Of a stretch of DNA of 61,379 nucleotides, positions 34,201 to 42,357 are shown one piece after another (the first letter of the stretch is position 1; each line of letters begins with the position of its first letter). A program made the position numbers and the translations under genes. The notes under the pieces were generated by a model. That model saw nothing but the letters and a program-made list of their open reading frames with translations, was not told the DNA's origin and did no database searches. The stretch is from CAZUXY01 sp964624235 (GTDB lineage Bacteria > Spirochaetota > UBA4802 > UBA5368), in NCBI GenBank assembly GCA_964624235.1, contig CAZUXY010000027.1, forward strand, positions 1-61,379. Direction: 5' to 3'.

Positions 34201-36539
34201 TTGGTGAATTTGACTACCCCGTTTTGCAGTACAAAGATGGCTTCCCGTGCGTTCTCTATCAGAAGGCGGTATTTTTCCTCGCTTTCCCTCAGGGCTTCTT
34301 CCGCGCGTTTCCGCTCGACTATCTCCCAGGCGATGTCGGCGAGATAGTTGGTGATCTCCATGTCCCCGGTGGTATATTCCGACGCCTTGTTCCCCACGCC
34401 GAGAATGGCGACGATGGTATTCCTGCGCATTATGGGTACCACCAGTTCCCTGGTGACCGGAACGTGCCCGGGGGGTAGACCCTTCCGGTGGACAAGCGCG
34501 GCGTAGTCGTTATGGATCACCGGGGCGCGTTCCCTGACGCAGTCCACCCACACGCCGGCCCGGTCTATATTGTAATGCATACCCTTCCCCTCGGCTTTAC
34601 AGAAGTTCTTCGTGGTCCTTGTAGACCATGCCTGCAGCGACAGGGTCCGCTGGTCAGGTTCGACGAAATGATAAAAGCCCACCATGCTCCCGGTGAGGGA
34701 CTCCGTCAGGTCCAGTACCCTGGTCAGGAGCTCTCCCAGGGTATGGTCAGCCGCGTAGTCCATCAGCTCGAGACGAAGTCGTATAAGATGCTGGGATTTC
34801 TGGTGAACGGTGGTGTCGATGATTACGCCCCTCGTTCCTCTGGAGGGATCGGCAGGATCGATAAGGCACGCGCTCAAGACGATGGGTATAAGGGAGCCGT
34901 CTTTCCTCAGTCCGTTCAGTTCGAGGTTGACCAGGGGAGAGGAGGGGGAGATCCTGTTTCTGCCGCTCAGGGCTTTCTTCAGGCTTTCGGGCGACACCAT
35001 GTCGGTGGTTTTTATTTTTTTGTCGATGATCTCATCAATCGAGTAACCGAACATTTCGACGGCACCCCTGTTCACATAGGTGAGTGTCATGGATCCGTCG
35101 GATTCATAAATCCCTACCGGCAGGAGGTCCACCAGGTCCTGAAAGCGTCTCTCGCTCTGCTCCAGCATCGCGTTGCGGAGCTCCAGCAGCCGTTTCTCCT
35201 CCGCCAGTTCCGCCGTCTGAGCGAAATCCTTTTTTTTAAGTTTTTTATTCGCCTCTTCGAGTTCCGCCGCAAGCGACTCGGAGCGTTTATATGCGCGTGA
35301 AAACCTGAGCGACACCAGGTACGCCTGGCTCAGGGTGAATATGAGAAAACCGAACGAAGCGATGTTCGCGGTCTGGATCACGTACATTGAAGAGAGCACG
35401 TCGTTGATTACGGTAAAGGTAAAAAGGATGAAGCCGGTCATGAACACCACCGCCCCCTCCCGCCTGTGCTTCAAGGCCCTGAGGGAGACCAGGATGGCGA
35501 AAAAACAGGAGGCCACCATGATATAATTGAACCAGTCGATGCTACGGTTGAAGAAGCGCGCCGGTGTCGCGAGAACCATAAACGAGAACACTGCGCCCGG
35601 CAGGACCATGAGCGCACGCAGCCCGCGCGGGCTTTCTTCGGGGAAAATGTTGAACAGATAGAGGAGAAAAAGCGGTACCGCCGTATAAATGGTGAGTACA
35701 TCCAGATTAAAAAAGAATTCGAACGGTATGCTGGGGAAAAACGCGCTGAGCAGTCTTTCTCCCACCAGGATTCCGCGCAGGCCTATAACCAGGCAGAAGA
35801 TCCCGAAGTAGAGCGATGCGTTATCCCTGCGCCTCTGTAAATACAGTCCCAGGTGGTATATCCCGACCAGGAACAGGCCCCCCAGCATGAACAGGTCCAG
35901 GAACACATTGTAGTTATATTTCCTCACCAGCTTGGACGCGCTTCCCAGTTCGATCTCCCGGGTGATGCCGCCGCCCTTGTAGACGTAATTTGAGACCTCC
36001 ATCGTGAGTGTTACGGTTCCACCGACGTGCGGAAGGGTATATATGCGGGGCTCAAAACGCCATCCGGCGGTACCGCCCTCGGTATTCACCGTACCGACTG
36101 CACCGGTTTTCTTTCCGTCAACATAGAGGGTGTATGCCGTTTCTATGTCGGGTATTCTGACTGAAAGGGGAGGATGTTTGTCGGGGAGGAGAATCGAAAG
36201 CCGATACGTACCGTAACCGAACGCCGGCAGTCTGGATCCCCGGACCGATATGGAGTTCCATGGGGCTGGAACGGCAACCATGGCAGGGAGGATGTTTCCC
36301 GCTATCTCCCTGCTCAGGAGGGATTTGTAGAAAGCCCACCGGCCGTTAAGATGAACGCCGCCGTTCCGGTTGAAGTCCCAGTTTCTCAGGTCCATCACGC
36401 CGTTGACGGCTTCAGGAGTGCGTGAGGGATTGATCCCGCGAATTGAACAGGCGGTCCCGGTAAAAACAAGCAGCGCCGGGGTAAACGCGATGACGATGAG
36501 TAACTGCGGAACCAACCGTTTTTTTTTGACCGGTACCAT
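31296..36539 (-). CDS. 7TMR-DISM hybrid histidine kinase with PAS, GAF, two REC and HPt domains
   Basis: Predicted 1747 residues. In order: signal/TM segment 1-28; DISMED2-type periplasmic domain about 45-200; seven-helix 7TMR-DISM domain about 215-400; coiled coil; PAS about 465-585; GAF about 590-760 (DRTLSLQAWSTR..., KNFCKAEGKGMHYN); two PAS about 765-1010; HisKA with SHEIRTP (His1021); HATPase about 1140-1260; REC1 (Asp1310, IIDWKMPSMDG); REC2 (Asp1455, FMDIQMPVMDG); HPt (His1601, LAHGIKGSAG). All phospho-acceptors are intact. It is an inner membrane sensor, probably of a carbohydrate-like ligand, relaying phosphate to REC2, HPt and the overlapping REC-GGDEF protein. Confidence 0.95.
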   Translation of the reverse strand: MVPVKKKRLVPQLLIVIAFTPALLVFTGTACSIRGINPSRTPEAVNGVMDLRNWDFNRNGGVHLNGRWAFYKSLLSREIAGNILPAMVAVPAPWNSISVRGSRLPAFGYGTYRLSILLPDKHPPLSVRIPDIETAYTLYVDGKKTGAVGTVNTEGGTAGWRFEPRIYTLPHVGGTVTLTMEVSNYVYKGGGITREIELGSASKLVRKYNYNVFLDLFMLGGLFLVGIYHLGLYLQRRRDNASLYFGIFCLVIGLRGILVGERLLSAFFPSIPFEFFFNLDVLTIYTAVPLFLLYLFNIFPEESPRGLRALMVLPGAVFSFMVLATPARFFNRSIDWFNYIMVASCFFAILVSLRALKHRREGAVVFMTGFILFTFTVINDVLSSMYVIQTANIASFGFLIFTLSQAYLVSLRFSRAYKRSESLAAELEEANKKLKKKDFAQTAELAEEKRLLELRNAMLEQSERRFQDLVDLLPVGIYESDGSMTLTYVNRGAVEMFGYSIDEIIDKKIKTTDMVSPESLKKALSGRNRISPSSPLVNLELNGLRKDGSLIPIVLSACLIDPADPSRGTRGVIIDTTVHQKSQHLIRLRLELMDYAADHTLGELLTRVLDLTESLTGSMVGFYHFVEPDQRTLSLQAWSTRTTKNFCKAEGKGMHYNIDRAGVWVDCVRERAPVIHNDYAALVHRKGLPPGHVPVTRELVVPIMRRNTIVAILGVGNKASEYTTGDMEITNYLADIAWEIVERKRAEEALRESEEKYRLLIENAREAIFVLQNGVVKFTNDMGSEMIGFSETQLVGHSMHRFLYPEDLPEIETRHRKIMEGEHPGGIFDLRLRKSDGSTLWLRINSKRIHWEGFPAVLNFATDITERRAAEEALLESEKQLRLLFDYAPDAIFIADMETEYIVEANLAAQNLLCRTHKEIISMHFSQLHPQDLLDDVREKFILHSSGKSPYLETEVLQSTGRRVPVEVTARPLELKGRKLLLGNFRDTTERKLIEAELTRAKELAEAASRAKSEFLANMSHEIRTPMNAIIGFAHLMSRTDLKPGQQDYLAKIHGSARMLLSIINDILDFSKIEAGRLTIEQVDFNLEEILTTLAGAMTPAAGEKGLELIYDIAPNVPIELRGDPVRIQQVLFNLVHNAVKFTERGAVTVTIEKTGEEEAPGTAVLRFSVTDTGIGLTGEQRKRIFDSFTQADSSITRRYGGTGLGLAISKRLVELMGGGIAVESVSGKGSTFSFTVTLPESESRVPVTKPASFEGREVLLVDDSPAALEILSGYLAHMGLKVHAVRSGEEAVEFVRGHASGPPLIMIIDWKMPSMDGIATVERILEDKSNPRIPSIIMVSAYNLDEIRPRCSEIGIETLLAKPVSPAALYNALMQVLNPGTAPARRIGPVHGPVPDSLRGFRVLLVEDNVVNRQVAVELLEQAGISVETALNGAEALEKAHRSLPDIYDLVFMDIQMPVMDGLEATRLIRKDERFKSLPIIAMTAYAMSGDRERCLEAGMNDHIAKPFDPENLYGIMAKWLPPDGREKALRPGIPVPGVDEITGDYHGIDMEAARLRFSGKASFFKELLGYFCGTYADAAERANAYLKQGRHDTLQKLAHGIKGSAGTIAAMRLSQAAGELEDCVRYDRTGELDDRLENFRASLEEVLKNAPAAEVKPPEPSPLPREMTGSERRELLSSLHGLRGALTRHSYDALGSFEVIRSRFGPLAGDRLSELDSSMSRMSFNEALIALDKLLETITGEGDTP

Positions 36540-36963
36540 GTGATATTCGCCTTTAATCGGTCATCCGGCCACGGCCCGCATCTGTCCATACTTTGATCGG
36601 CCATGCCGTTATAGGGGTAACCGACAGCTTGATTTTATACTTTATCCTGTACCATGTCAAGTGCGCGGCTGTTATCACACCTGATAATTACCCGGTAGTC
36701 GTTTTTCAGGTGTGTTATTCACATGCCCTGATAATAAACCGGCGGGATGCCTCAGGGCTCTGGAATGAGCCGAAAAAGTGAATTGGAAGAGAGCACGGAG
36801 TATTTCCGTTAAAGCAGGGCAGGGCCGTACAACCGCGGCGTGCATTACAGGCCGAAGGAGGCCCCGCTGTCACGCCGCAGGGATCGTATAATGCCTGTCT
36901 TTCAGAACGGCCTTCTATTGGCAGGGCTTCCGGGGGGACCGACAGGCGGCCCTGTGTGTGGAT
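36540..36963. other. 424-bp intergenic region
   Basis: This is upstream of the hybrid kinase and downstream of the alpha/beta hydrolase, both on the minus strand. It is AT-rich at 36620-36720, where the kinase promoter should lie. At 36825-36950 there are short GC hairpin-like segments but no clear terminator. No gene is supported. Confidence 0.3.
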
Positions 36964-38247
36964 CTAAGACCGGTCCAGGCCTTTCTCTTTCATCCATGCC
37001 ATAAAGGATTGCACCGCCTGTTCCATGGAACCGATCTGACAGTGTTCGGCCGCCCCGTCCTTTTCAGTGAATATCTTCAAGGTGTAGCTGGCGGCGTTTT
37101 TGAATGATTTTTCGAACAGTGCCCGCTGCCGCTCGTCCGAGACATAGATATCCTTTTCGCCGTAGATGCAGAGTACATGGCATTTTACCTTTTCGTGGAC
37201 ACTTTCCAGTGTGTAGGGGCTGAACTTTTTCAACATGTCGAAGGGTGTGGTCCCGCCGATGGTCCAAGTGCCGTTACTGAGGCCCCAGCGGAGACCCCGG
37301 TCGCTCCGGGACTTGAGGACGATCACGGTGTTGATGACGCCGCCCCATCCCCTGTTATACATCCACCGTCCGACGGCCGGCATCTGGAAAAGCGCCGCCT
37401 TCACCATGTCGTACGGGGCGCCGAAGAGCACCACGCCGTCCAGGCGTTTTTCGAAAGCGGCTGCGCGTCCGGCCAAAAGGCCGCCCATACTCGCGCCGTA
37501 AAGTATCCTTTTCTTTCCGGCAAGAGAGGGTTCCCTCGATTCCATGAAATCGATAATGCTTCCAACCGGCTTATGCCAGTCAGGAGTAAACCGAATGCCG
37601 TGTTCCCGTATCATCGAAGACTGGCCCGGCCCCTCGAACATCACCACGGGGTATCCCCGTGCGATGAGTGCCGCCCCTCCGAAATAATAGCATTCCTCAC
37701 TGGTGGAATCGAAACCGCCATGCAGGTAAACAACCGGTTTGTCCGTCCGTCCCGGAAAATAATAACAGAGCATGGCGGCTTTTCCCCAGGGCACACAGTG
37801 CAGCCGGTGAGGAATTTTCAACAGGCGCAATGCCCGCTGAAATGACGCCATGCTCTTCCGGTGCAGTGATATCCTCTGCTTAAGATCATTTCCGGCCGGC
37901 GGTATGAAGAATTCAGCCGCACGGTAATAATTGGATGCCCTGAGAAGGGCGTTCCCCGCGGAGACAGGGTCCGCGGCCTTTTCGGCCATGGCCTCGCAGC
38001 GATTCGCCATCTCCGCCCATTCCCTCCGCCAGCTTTCGTCATCGGTAATGCGGGGAACCAGTGACATCACTTCTCCCGGAAGCGCCCCCTGGTAAACGGC
38101 ATGCCCCAGGGTGCGAAAGGTCTGGTAATGGAACTGGGTGTCTTCGAACAGGTGTCGAACACCTCCTTTTTTGCCGGGGATGAGCAGGGTGACGATTAGG
38201 CCTGCGACAGCAACCAGTGCGACGATCGTGATATGGGTTCGTTTCAC
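36964..38247 (-). CDS. Membrane-anchored alpha/beta hydrolase (FrsA/esterase-like), MarR-linked
   Basis: Predicted 427 residues from GTG 38247, with AAAGGAGGA just upstream; the in-frame ATG 38310 lies before this ribosome binding site. It has one N-terminal TM segment (HITIVALVAVAGLIVTLLI), a helical region of about 130 residues, then the hydrolase: VVYLHGGFDST, GASMGGLLAG with nucleophile Ser, YGEKDIYVSD with acid Asp, and a His in AAEHCQIGSMEQ. The layout matches the 43774-44898 product, so they are paralogues. It follows MarR on the same strand, and the same 12-bp motif precedes both. Substrate unknown. Confidence 0.8.
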   Translation of the reverse strand: MKRTHITIVALVAVAGLIVTLLIPGKKGGVRHLFEDTQFHYQTFRTLGHAVYQGALPGEVMSLVPRITDDESWRREWAEMANRCEAMAEKAADPVSAGNALLRASNYYRAAEFFIPPAGNDLKQRISLHRKSMASFQRALRLLKIPHRLHCVPWGKAAMLCYYFPGRTDKPVVYLHGGFDSTSEECYYFGGAALIARGYPVVMFEGPGQSSMIREHGIRFTPDWHKPVGSIIDFMESREPSLAGKKRILYGASMGGLLAGRAAAFEKRLDGVVLFGAPYDMVKAALFQMPAVGRWMYNRGWGGVINTVIVLKSRSDRGLRWGLSNGTWTIGGTTPFDMLKKFSPYTLESVHEKVKCHVLCIYGEKDIYVSDERQRALFEKSFKNAASYTLKIFTEKDGAAEHCQIGSMEQAVQSFMAWMKEKGLDRS

Positions 38248-38323
38248 GGCTTCCTCCTTTACTGTGATCCACTTTAATATGTACGCAATGAATATGGTTT
38301 CAGGGAACATATCGTTTTAGTAA

Positions 38324-38335
38324 CTAAACTGATAT
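38324..38335. promoter_or_regulatory. MarR-type site A (ahead of the alpha/beta hydrolase)
   Basis: CTAAACTGATAT, 77 bp upstream of GTG 38247. The identical 12 bases recur at 38836-38847 in the marR promoter. Nearby TTTAG-TAA-CTAAA makes a small inverted repeat (38316-38328). Confidence 0.6.
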
Positions 38336-38344
38336 GTAAAAAAA

Positions 38345-38815
38345 TTATCCGTATCGTTTGATATATTTATCCGCACTCTGTTCTATAATTGAAAGCAGTT
38401 CCCTGAATTCCTCGAGTTTGCTGTCGCTGATATTGTTCATCCGTGCGATGATATCCCGGTCCATCGCCCGGTGCATCGCGGCATGACGCTCAAAGGCGAT
38501 ACGCCCGCGTTCCGTAAGTGACAGGGTTATCTCCTTCCAGTAATCCGCGTCCCTTTCCTTGGTGATATAGTCCTTATCCGCGAGCTTTCCCACCGTTTGC
38601 GAGACCGCGCCCTTGGTGATTGAAAAAAGGTCAGCCAGTTCCGTCACGGTGCGGCCGTAACCGTTGCCGACGGCGTCGATGATGTGCACCTCGGTCTGGG
38701 TGAGGGTCTCGCCGTCCCCCAGTTCTATGGGGATCTTCATCAGCGTGTTGAACTTGTTCACGATGCGGGTGAGATCGGCGATGAAGTCCCGGTGTAGCTG
38801 AAAGTTCCTCCCCAT
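38345..38815 (-). CDS. MarR-family regulator
   Basis: Predicted 156 residues from ATG 38815. An in-frame ATG at 38854 overlaps a perfect -35 element and so cannot be the start. The winged helix (GRTVTELADLFSITKGAVSQTVGKLADKDYITKERDADYWKEITLSLTERG) is complete and flanked by dimerisation helices. MarR proteins bind palindromes as dimers and release DNA on binding phenolic or lipid-like ligands. The promoter's -10 ends only about 10 bp before the ATG, so the mRNA is nearly leaderless. It probably represses itself and the 36964-38247 hydrolase. Confidence 0.88.
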   Translation of the reverse strand: MGRNFQLHRDFIADLTRIVNKFNTLMKIPIELGDGETLTQTEVHIIDAVGNGYGRTVTELADLFSITKGAVSQTVGKLADKDYITKERDADYWKEITLSLTERGRIAFERHAAMHRAMDRDIIARMNNISDSKLEEFRELLSIIEQSADKYIKRYG

Positions 38816-38825
38816 GGTGATTATC

Positions 38826-38854
38826 AATATAGCCCCTAAACTGATATCTGTCAA
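38826..38854 (-). promoter_or_regulatory. marR promoter with MarR-type site B in the spacer
   Basis: Minus strand TTGACA (38854-38849), 17-base spacer, TATATT (38831-38826): near-consensus sigma-70 spacing. The spacer contains the reverse complement of CTAAACTGATAT (38836-38847), shared with site A. CCCCTAAA (38833-38840) and TTTAGGGG (38867-38874) form further arms. Confidence 0.75.
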
Positions 38855-39034
38855 ATATTTTTTTCTTTAGGGGCATGCGTCGGAATGGCATATATCGTCT
38901 CAGGTAAAACCATCTTTTCCGGGGCGGATTTGTGATGACCATGATGCGATGTACCGGGGTCAGGGCCCTGTATTTTTCAGCTTTAATAATGAACGAAGGT
39001 ATAATACTATATTCCTTCACCACGGAGGTTTTTG

Positions 39035-39973
39035 ATGAAGATCCTTTTCTACGGTGCGGGGGTGATCGGCAGTGTGCTGGCGGCGAAGCTGGGCCGATCG
39101 GGTCATGACATTACGGTGTGTGCGAGGAATAAACGGCTCGCGTATCTCAAAGAGAACGGGATCATCATTAAAAACGGCATCACCGGTGCAGAGGTCCATG
39201 CGCAGGTGCGGACCATCGAAAAACTGTGGCCCGAAGAGTATTACGACCTGGCGGTCGTACCGGTACGGGCGGACCATCTCGGCAACATACTGCCGGCGCT
39301 CGCGGCGAACAGGAAAATCCCCCTGATCCTTATCATGGTGAACAATCCCAAGGGTTATATTGAATATGACCGTATGCTGGGACAGGGTCGTTACATACTG
39401 GGATTTCCGGGATTCGGGGGCGGTTTCAATGGCCCTGTGGTGGAATATGCCCTGGCGGACAGGCTGATACAACCCACAACATTTGGTGAACCGAACGGCA
39501 GGATTACCGGCCGTATCAAAAGGATTGCCGCACTGTTCAGGAAAGCGGGCTTTCCCGTGTCGCTCTCCAACAATATGGACGCATGGCAAAAAACGCATAT
39601 TGCCGGCATAATGCCCCTTGCCGGCGCAATTTATTGTGCGGGCGGCAGCGCCCGTGCCCTGGCGGACAGGCCGGACCTGATACGGCGTATGGTATATTCC
39701 ATCCGCGAGGGGCTGGAAGCCCTTGAATCAATCGGTTGTCCTGTTACCCCTGGGAAAATGAAGCTGTTCAGAACAGTGCCTGCCGGACTGCTGGTACGGA
39801 TACTGGCCGGACAGTGCCGCTCAGTGCAGATGGATCTGCTGGCGACCCGTCACTGTGCCAGTGCGTCGATCGAGATGAGGCAGCTTGCCGATGGATTGCT
39901 GGAATTGCTGAAAAGATCGGGACGGCCCTGTTCCGAGACGCACTTCCTGATGGACTGTGTGCCCGGATCCTGA
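39035..39973 (+). CDS. Ketopantoate-reductase-like (ApbA/PanE family) oxidoreductase
   Basis: Predicted 312 residues from ATG 39035, with GGAGG 6 bases upstream and a TATAAT at 39000-39005. It has an N-terminal Rossmann domain MKILFYGAGVIGSVLAAKLGRSGHDITV (Gly-x-Gly-x-x-Gly, NADP type with CARN after strand 2). The C-terminal ApbA domain contains a Lys near WQKTHIAGI that matches the catalytic Lys region. True PanE makes pantoate for CoA; many homologues reduce other 2-keto acids, and the sequence departs from PanE in several places, so the specific reaction is open. It is divergent from marR. Confidence 0.75.
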   Translation: MKILFYGAGVIGSVLAAKLGRSGHDITVCARNKRLAYLKENGIIIKNGITGAEVHAQVRTIEKLWPEEYYDLAVVPVRADHLGNILPALAANRKIPLILIMVNNPKGYIEYDRMLGQGRYILGFPGFGGGFNGPVVEYALADRLIQPTTFGEPNGRITGRIKRIAALFRKAGFPVSLSNNMDAWQKTHIAGIMPLAGAIYCAGGSARALADRPDLIRRMVYSIREGLEALESIGCPVTPGKMKLFRTVPAGLLVRILAGQCRSVQMDLLATRHCASASIEMRQLADGLLELLKRSGRPCSETHFLMDCVPGS

Positions 39974-39994
39974 AAAAAAAAGACGGGAAAAGCA

Positions 39995-40033
39995 TTGACA
40001 TATATATGAATAATTACTCATATGTTCATATAT
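39995..40033 (+). promoter_or_regulatory. ArsR/SmtB operator over the arsR-cdf promoter
   Basis: TTGACA (39995-40000), 17 bases, TCATAT (40018-40023). Across it lies TATATGAATA-AT-TACTCATATG, the 12-2-12 type bound by SmtB/CadC-like repressors (TGAAYA-N2-TRTTCA core with one mismatch). A second pairing is ATATATGAA (40002-40010) with TTCATATAT (40025-40033). It precedes ATG 40056. Confidence 0.75.
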
Positions 40034-40055
40034 TTAATTAATTCAGGATACCTGA

Positions 40056-40415
40056 ATGGGTACAAAAAACGATAACTGCCGCTGCGGCGGGACGATGGGA
40101 AATAAATTTGAAAAGATCCGGGACGTGCTGCGGAACGACGCGGCCCTTTTCGATCTGGCCGATTTCTTCAAGGTTTTCGGCGATTCCACAAGGGTGAAGA
40201 TCATTTACGCGCTGGCGGAGGGGGAACTCTGCGTCATGGACATCGCCAAACTTCTGGATATGCAGCAATCGGCCATATCGCACCAGCTGCGGGTGCTGAA
40301 ACAGGCGAGGTTTGTGAAGCACCGGAAGGAGGGAAAAACGGTTTATTATTCCCTTTACGACGAACATCTGAAGGAGATATTCACCCAGGGATATGAACAT
40401 GTCAGGGAAAAATGA
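40056..40415 (+). CDS. ArsR/SmtB-family metal-sensing repressor
   Basis: Predicted 119 residues. It has a winged helix ELCVMDIAKLLDMQQSAISHQLRVLKQARFVKHRKEGKTVYYSL. An N-terminal CRCGG and the Cys in ELCVMD (alpha3 region) are placed like the alpha3N metal site of CadC-type sensors; C-terminal His/Asp/Glu in YDEHLKEIFTQGYEH could form an alpha5 zinc site. Metal binding should release DNA. The gene overlaps the CDF transporter downstream and has an SmtB-type operator at its promoter. Zn2+, Cd2+ or Pb2+ is the likely inducer. Confidence 0.9.
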   Translation: MGTKNDNCRCGGTMGNKFEKIRDVLRNDAALFDLADFFKVFGDSTRVKIIYALAEGELCVMDIAKLLDMQQSAISHQLRVLKQARFVKHRKEGKTVYYSLYDEHLKEIFTQGYEHVREK

Positions 40416-41358
40416 TACAGGGGTCGGCCGTTGCGATCATGAACATGACCAAGGGCACGGTCATGCTCATCATCACCGCCCCTCATCAGGGAAAAGGCTG
40501 GGCGCCGTCATTCTGCTCAATATGCTCATAACCGCGGCGGAATATACCGGCGGCGTAATATCCGGCAGCCTGGCGCTCCTTTCCGACGCGGGTCACAATT
40601 TTTCTGATGTGCTTTCCCTGGTGCTCGGTTATGCCGGGGAGAAGGTTTCCGCAAGGAAGGGGGGCAAGAGCTATTCCTTCGGACTGAAGAGGATCGAGGT
40701 GGCCAGCGCCCTGGTAAATGCGCTCGCCCTGGTGGGAATCGGGGTGTATATCGTGGTGGAGGCGATCGAGCGCTTCAGGTATCCCCGGCCCGTCAGCATC
40801 GGCGTGATGCTGCCGGTGGCGGCGCTGGGGCTGGTGGGGAATGTGGTATCGATTTTACTCCTGTCGGCTGAACGGCGGTCGAGCATCAACATGAAGTCGG
40901 CGTTCCTGCATCTTTTCTACGACGCCGTTTCGTCGGTGGCCGTTATCCTGGCGGGGGTGGCGCTTTATTTTACCAGACTGATATGGATCGACCTTGCCAT
41001 CAGCCTGGTGATCGCGGTGATGATTATCGGCAGTTCCGTCGGGATCATCCGCGAGGCGGTGCGTATTTTTCTTCAGGGAGTGCCCGCGCACATCGACGTT
41101 GAGGAGGTGCACGGGGCCATTCACGGCATTCCCGGTATCGAGGATATCCATGGCCTTCACATCTGGTCCGTCAGCTCCCGGGAGGTCTTCCTCTCCTGCC
41201 ATGTGCTGGTGCGGCGGGAGGAAGGTTCCCGCAGCTCAGACGAGGTCATCAGGGAGATAAATTCCCTGCTGGAGGATCGTTTCGGCATCACCCATACCAC
41301 CATTCAGGTGGAGAAGGACCTGCTCTGCAGTCCGGACGGCGGCACCTGCTGCCGGTAA
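40399..41358 (+). CDS. CDF-family zinc/cadmium exporter (CzcD type)
   Basis: Predicted 319 residues from ATG 40399; AGGG is better placed for it than for ATG 40393. It overlaps the ArsR gene by 17 bases. The His-rich N-terminus (HEHDQGHGHAHHH) precedes six TM helices. The intramembrane metal site is complete: DAGHNFSD in helix 2 and HLFYD in helix 5, the His2Asp2 arrangement of Zn/Cd exporters. The C-terminal cytoplasmic ferredoxin-like domain contains HGLHIWSVSS. It exports zinc or cadmium by proton antiport under ArsR control. The C-terminal Cys pair is GGTCCR. Confidence 0.93.
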   Translation: MSGKNDTGVGRCDHEHDQGHGHAHHHRPSSGKRLGAVILLNMLITAAEYTGGVISGSLALLSDAGHNFSDVLSLVLGYAGEKVSARKGGKSYSFGLKRIEVASALVNALALVGIGVYIVVEAIERFRYPRPVSIGVMLPVAALGLVGNVVSILLLSAERRSSINMKSAFLHLFYDAVSSVAVILAGVALYFTRLIWIDLAISLVIAVMIIGSSVGIIREAVRIFLQGVPAHIDVEEVHGAIHGIPGIEDIHGLHIWSVSSREVFLSCHVLVRREEGSRSSDEVIREINSLLEDRFGITHTTIQVEKDLLCSPDGGTCCR

Positions 41359-41436
41359 TAACCGGGGAATGGATACTTGTTTTTAAAAAACGGAAATTAT
41401 TCTTTATATTAATTAACCAGTCAGGAGCAGCATATC

Positions 41437-42336
41437 ATGGGCGAAAAACGTTTTTCCCCGCGGCCGAAAATCATAAATATCAGCCAGTCCACCATCGGAT
41501 ACATAGAGGGAGTTCTTTCGGTCATTATTAATACGGTCCTGTTCGGTCTCAAGTACTGGGTGGGCATCGCCACAGGTTCAGTCGCCATCATCGCCGATGC
41601 CTGGCACACCCTGTCGGACACCCTCACCTCGCTGGTAGTAATTCTCGGTTTCAAGGTGTCCTCGGTCCCGCCTGATCGTGAGCATCCCTTCGGGCACGGC
41701 AGGGCCGAGGTCATTTCAGCTATCATTATCGGTACGCTTCTGGCAATGGTGGGCTTCAACTTTCTGGTGGAGTCGATCGAGCGGTTCGGTAACCGGCAGG
41801 CGGCCGAGTTCAATACATCTGCTCTCATTGTCTTCGTAGTGTCAGTGCTGGTGAAGGAGGGCATCGCGCAGTTTTCCCTCTGGGCGGGAAAGAAATTCGA
41901 CGCCCGGTCGTTAACGGCTGACGGCTGGCACCACCGTTCCGATGCCATTGCCTCGGTTCTCATCATCGCCGGCATCTTCCTTGGAAAACGCTTCTGGTGG
42001 ATAGACAGCGTTATGGGGATCATCGTCTCCCTCCTCATCTTCTGGGCGACTTTCGATATCATGAAAGACGCTGTAAGCACGCTGTTCGGTGAAGAACCCG
42101 ATGCCGGATTCAAGAAACAGGTACAGGCGGTTATCAGGAACACGATACCTGCGGGTGTCCAGTCCCACCATTTTCACCTGCATGCCTACGGGCATCATAA
42201 GGAACTGACGTTTCATATCGAACTGGACCCGGGCATGAAGCTGAAGGAGGCCCACGATATCGCAGACCGCCTGGAGCGTGCCATTCGCGAGGAGATGAAT
42301 GTCGAGGCCACGATTCACGTTGACCCGATAGAATGA
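41437..42336 (+). CDS. Second CDF-family cation exporter (FieF/MMT1-like)
   Basis: Predicted 299 residues; AGGAG precedes ATG 41437. Metal-site motifs are ADAWHTLSD (helix 2) and DGWHHRSDA (helix 5), the Asp-x-x-x-Asp / His-x-x-x-Asp pattern of the Fe/Zn or Mn branch, unlike the first CDF. There is a GHGRAE motif after helix 2, and a C-terminal domain with SHHFHLHAYGHHKELTFHIEL, rich in His. It follows the ArsR-CDF pair by 78 bp and may belong to the same metal-stress transcript or have its own AT-rich promoter. Confidence 0.9.
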   Translation: MGEKRFSPRPKIINISQSTIGYIEGVLSVIINTVLFGLKYWVGIATGSVAIIADAWHTLSDTLTSLVVILGFKVSSVPPDREHPFGHGRAEVISAIIIGTLLAMVGFNFLVESIERFGNRQAAEFNTSALIVFVVSVLVKEGIAQFSLWAGKKFDARSLTADGWHHRSDAIASVLIIAGIFLGKRFWWIDSVMGIIVSLLIFWATFDIMKDAVSTLFGEEPDAGFKKQVQAVIRNTIPAGVQSHHFHLHAYGHHKELTFHIELDPGMKLKEAHDIADRLERAIREEMNVEATIHVDPIE

Positions 42337-42357
42337 TATAGGTACAGGAGGCAGACA

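Noticed and set aside
34488..35300. 270-codon frame antisense to the hybrid kinase
   Set aside because: The kinase frame is continuous with intact domains; this one has none.
36593..36781. 62-codon plus-strand frame in the kinase upstream region
   Set aside because: No ribosome binding site and no conserved feature; the region is more likely the kinase promoter.
41375..41391. GTTTTTAAAAAAC between the two CDF genes as an operator
   Set aside because: It is a plain A/T run that pairs by composition alone, with no spacing typical of a regulator.
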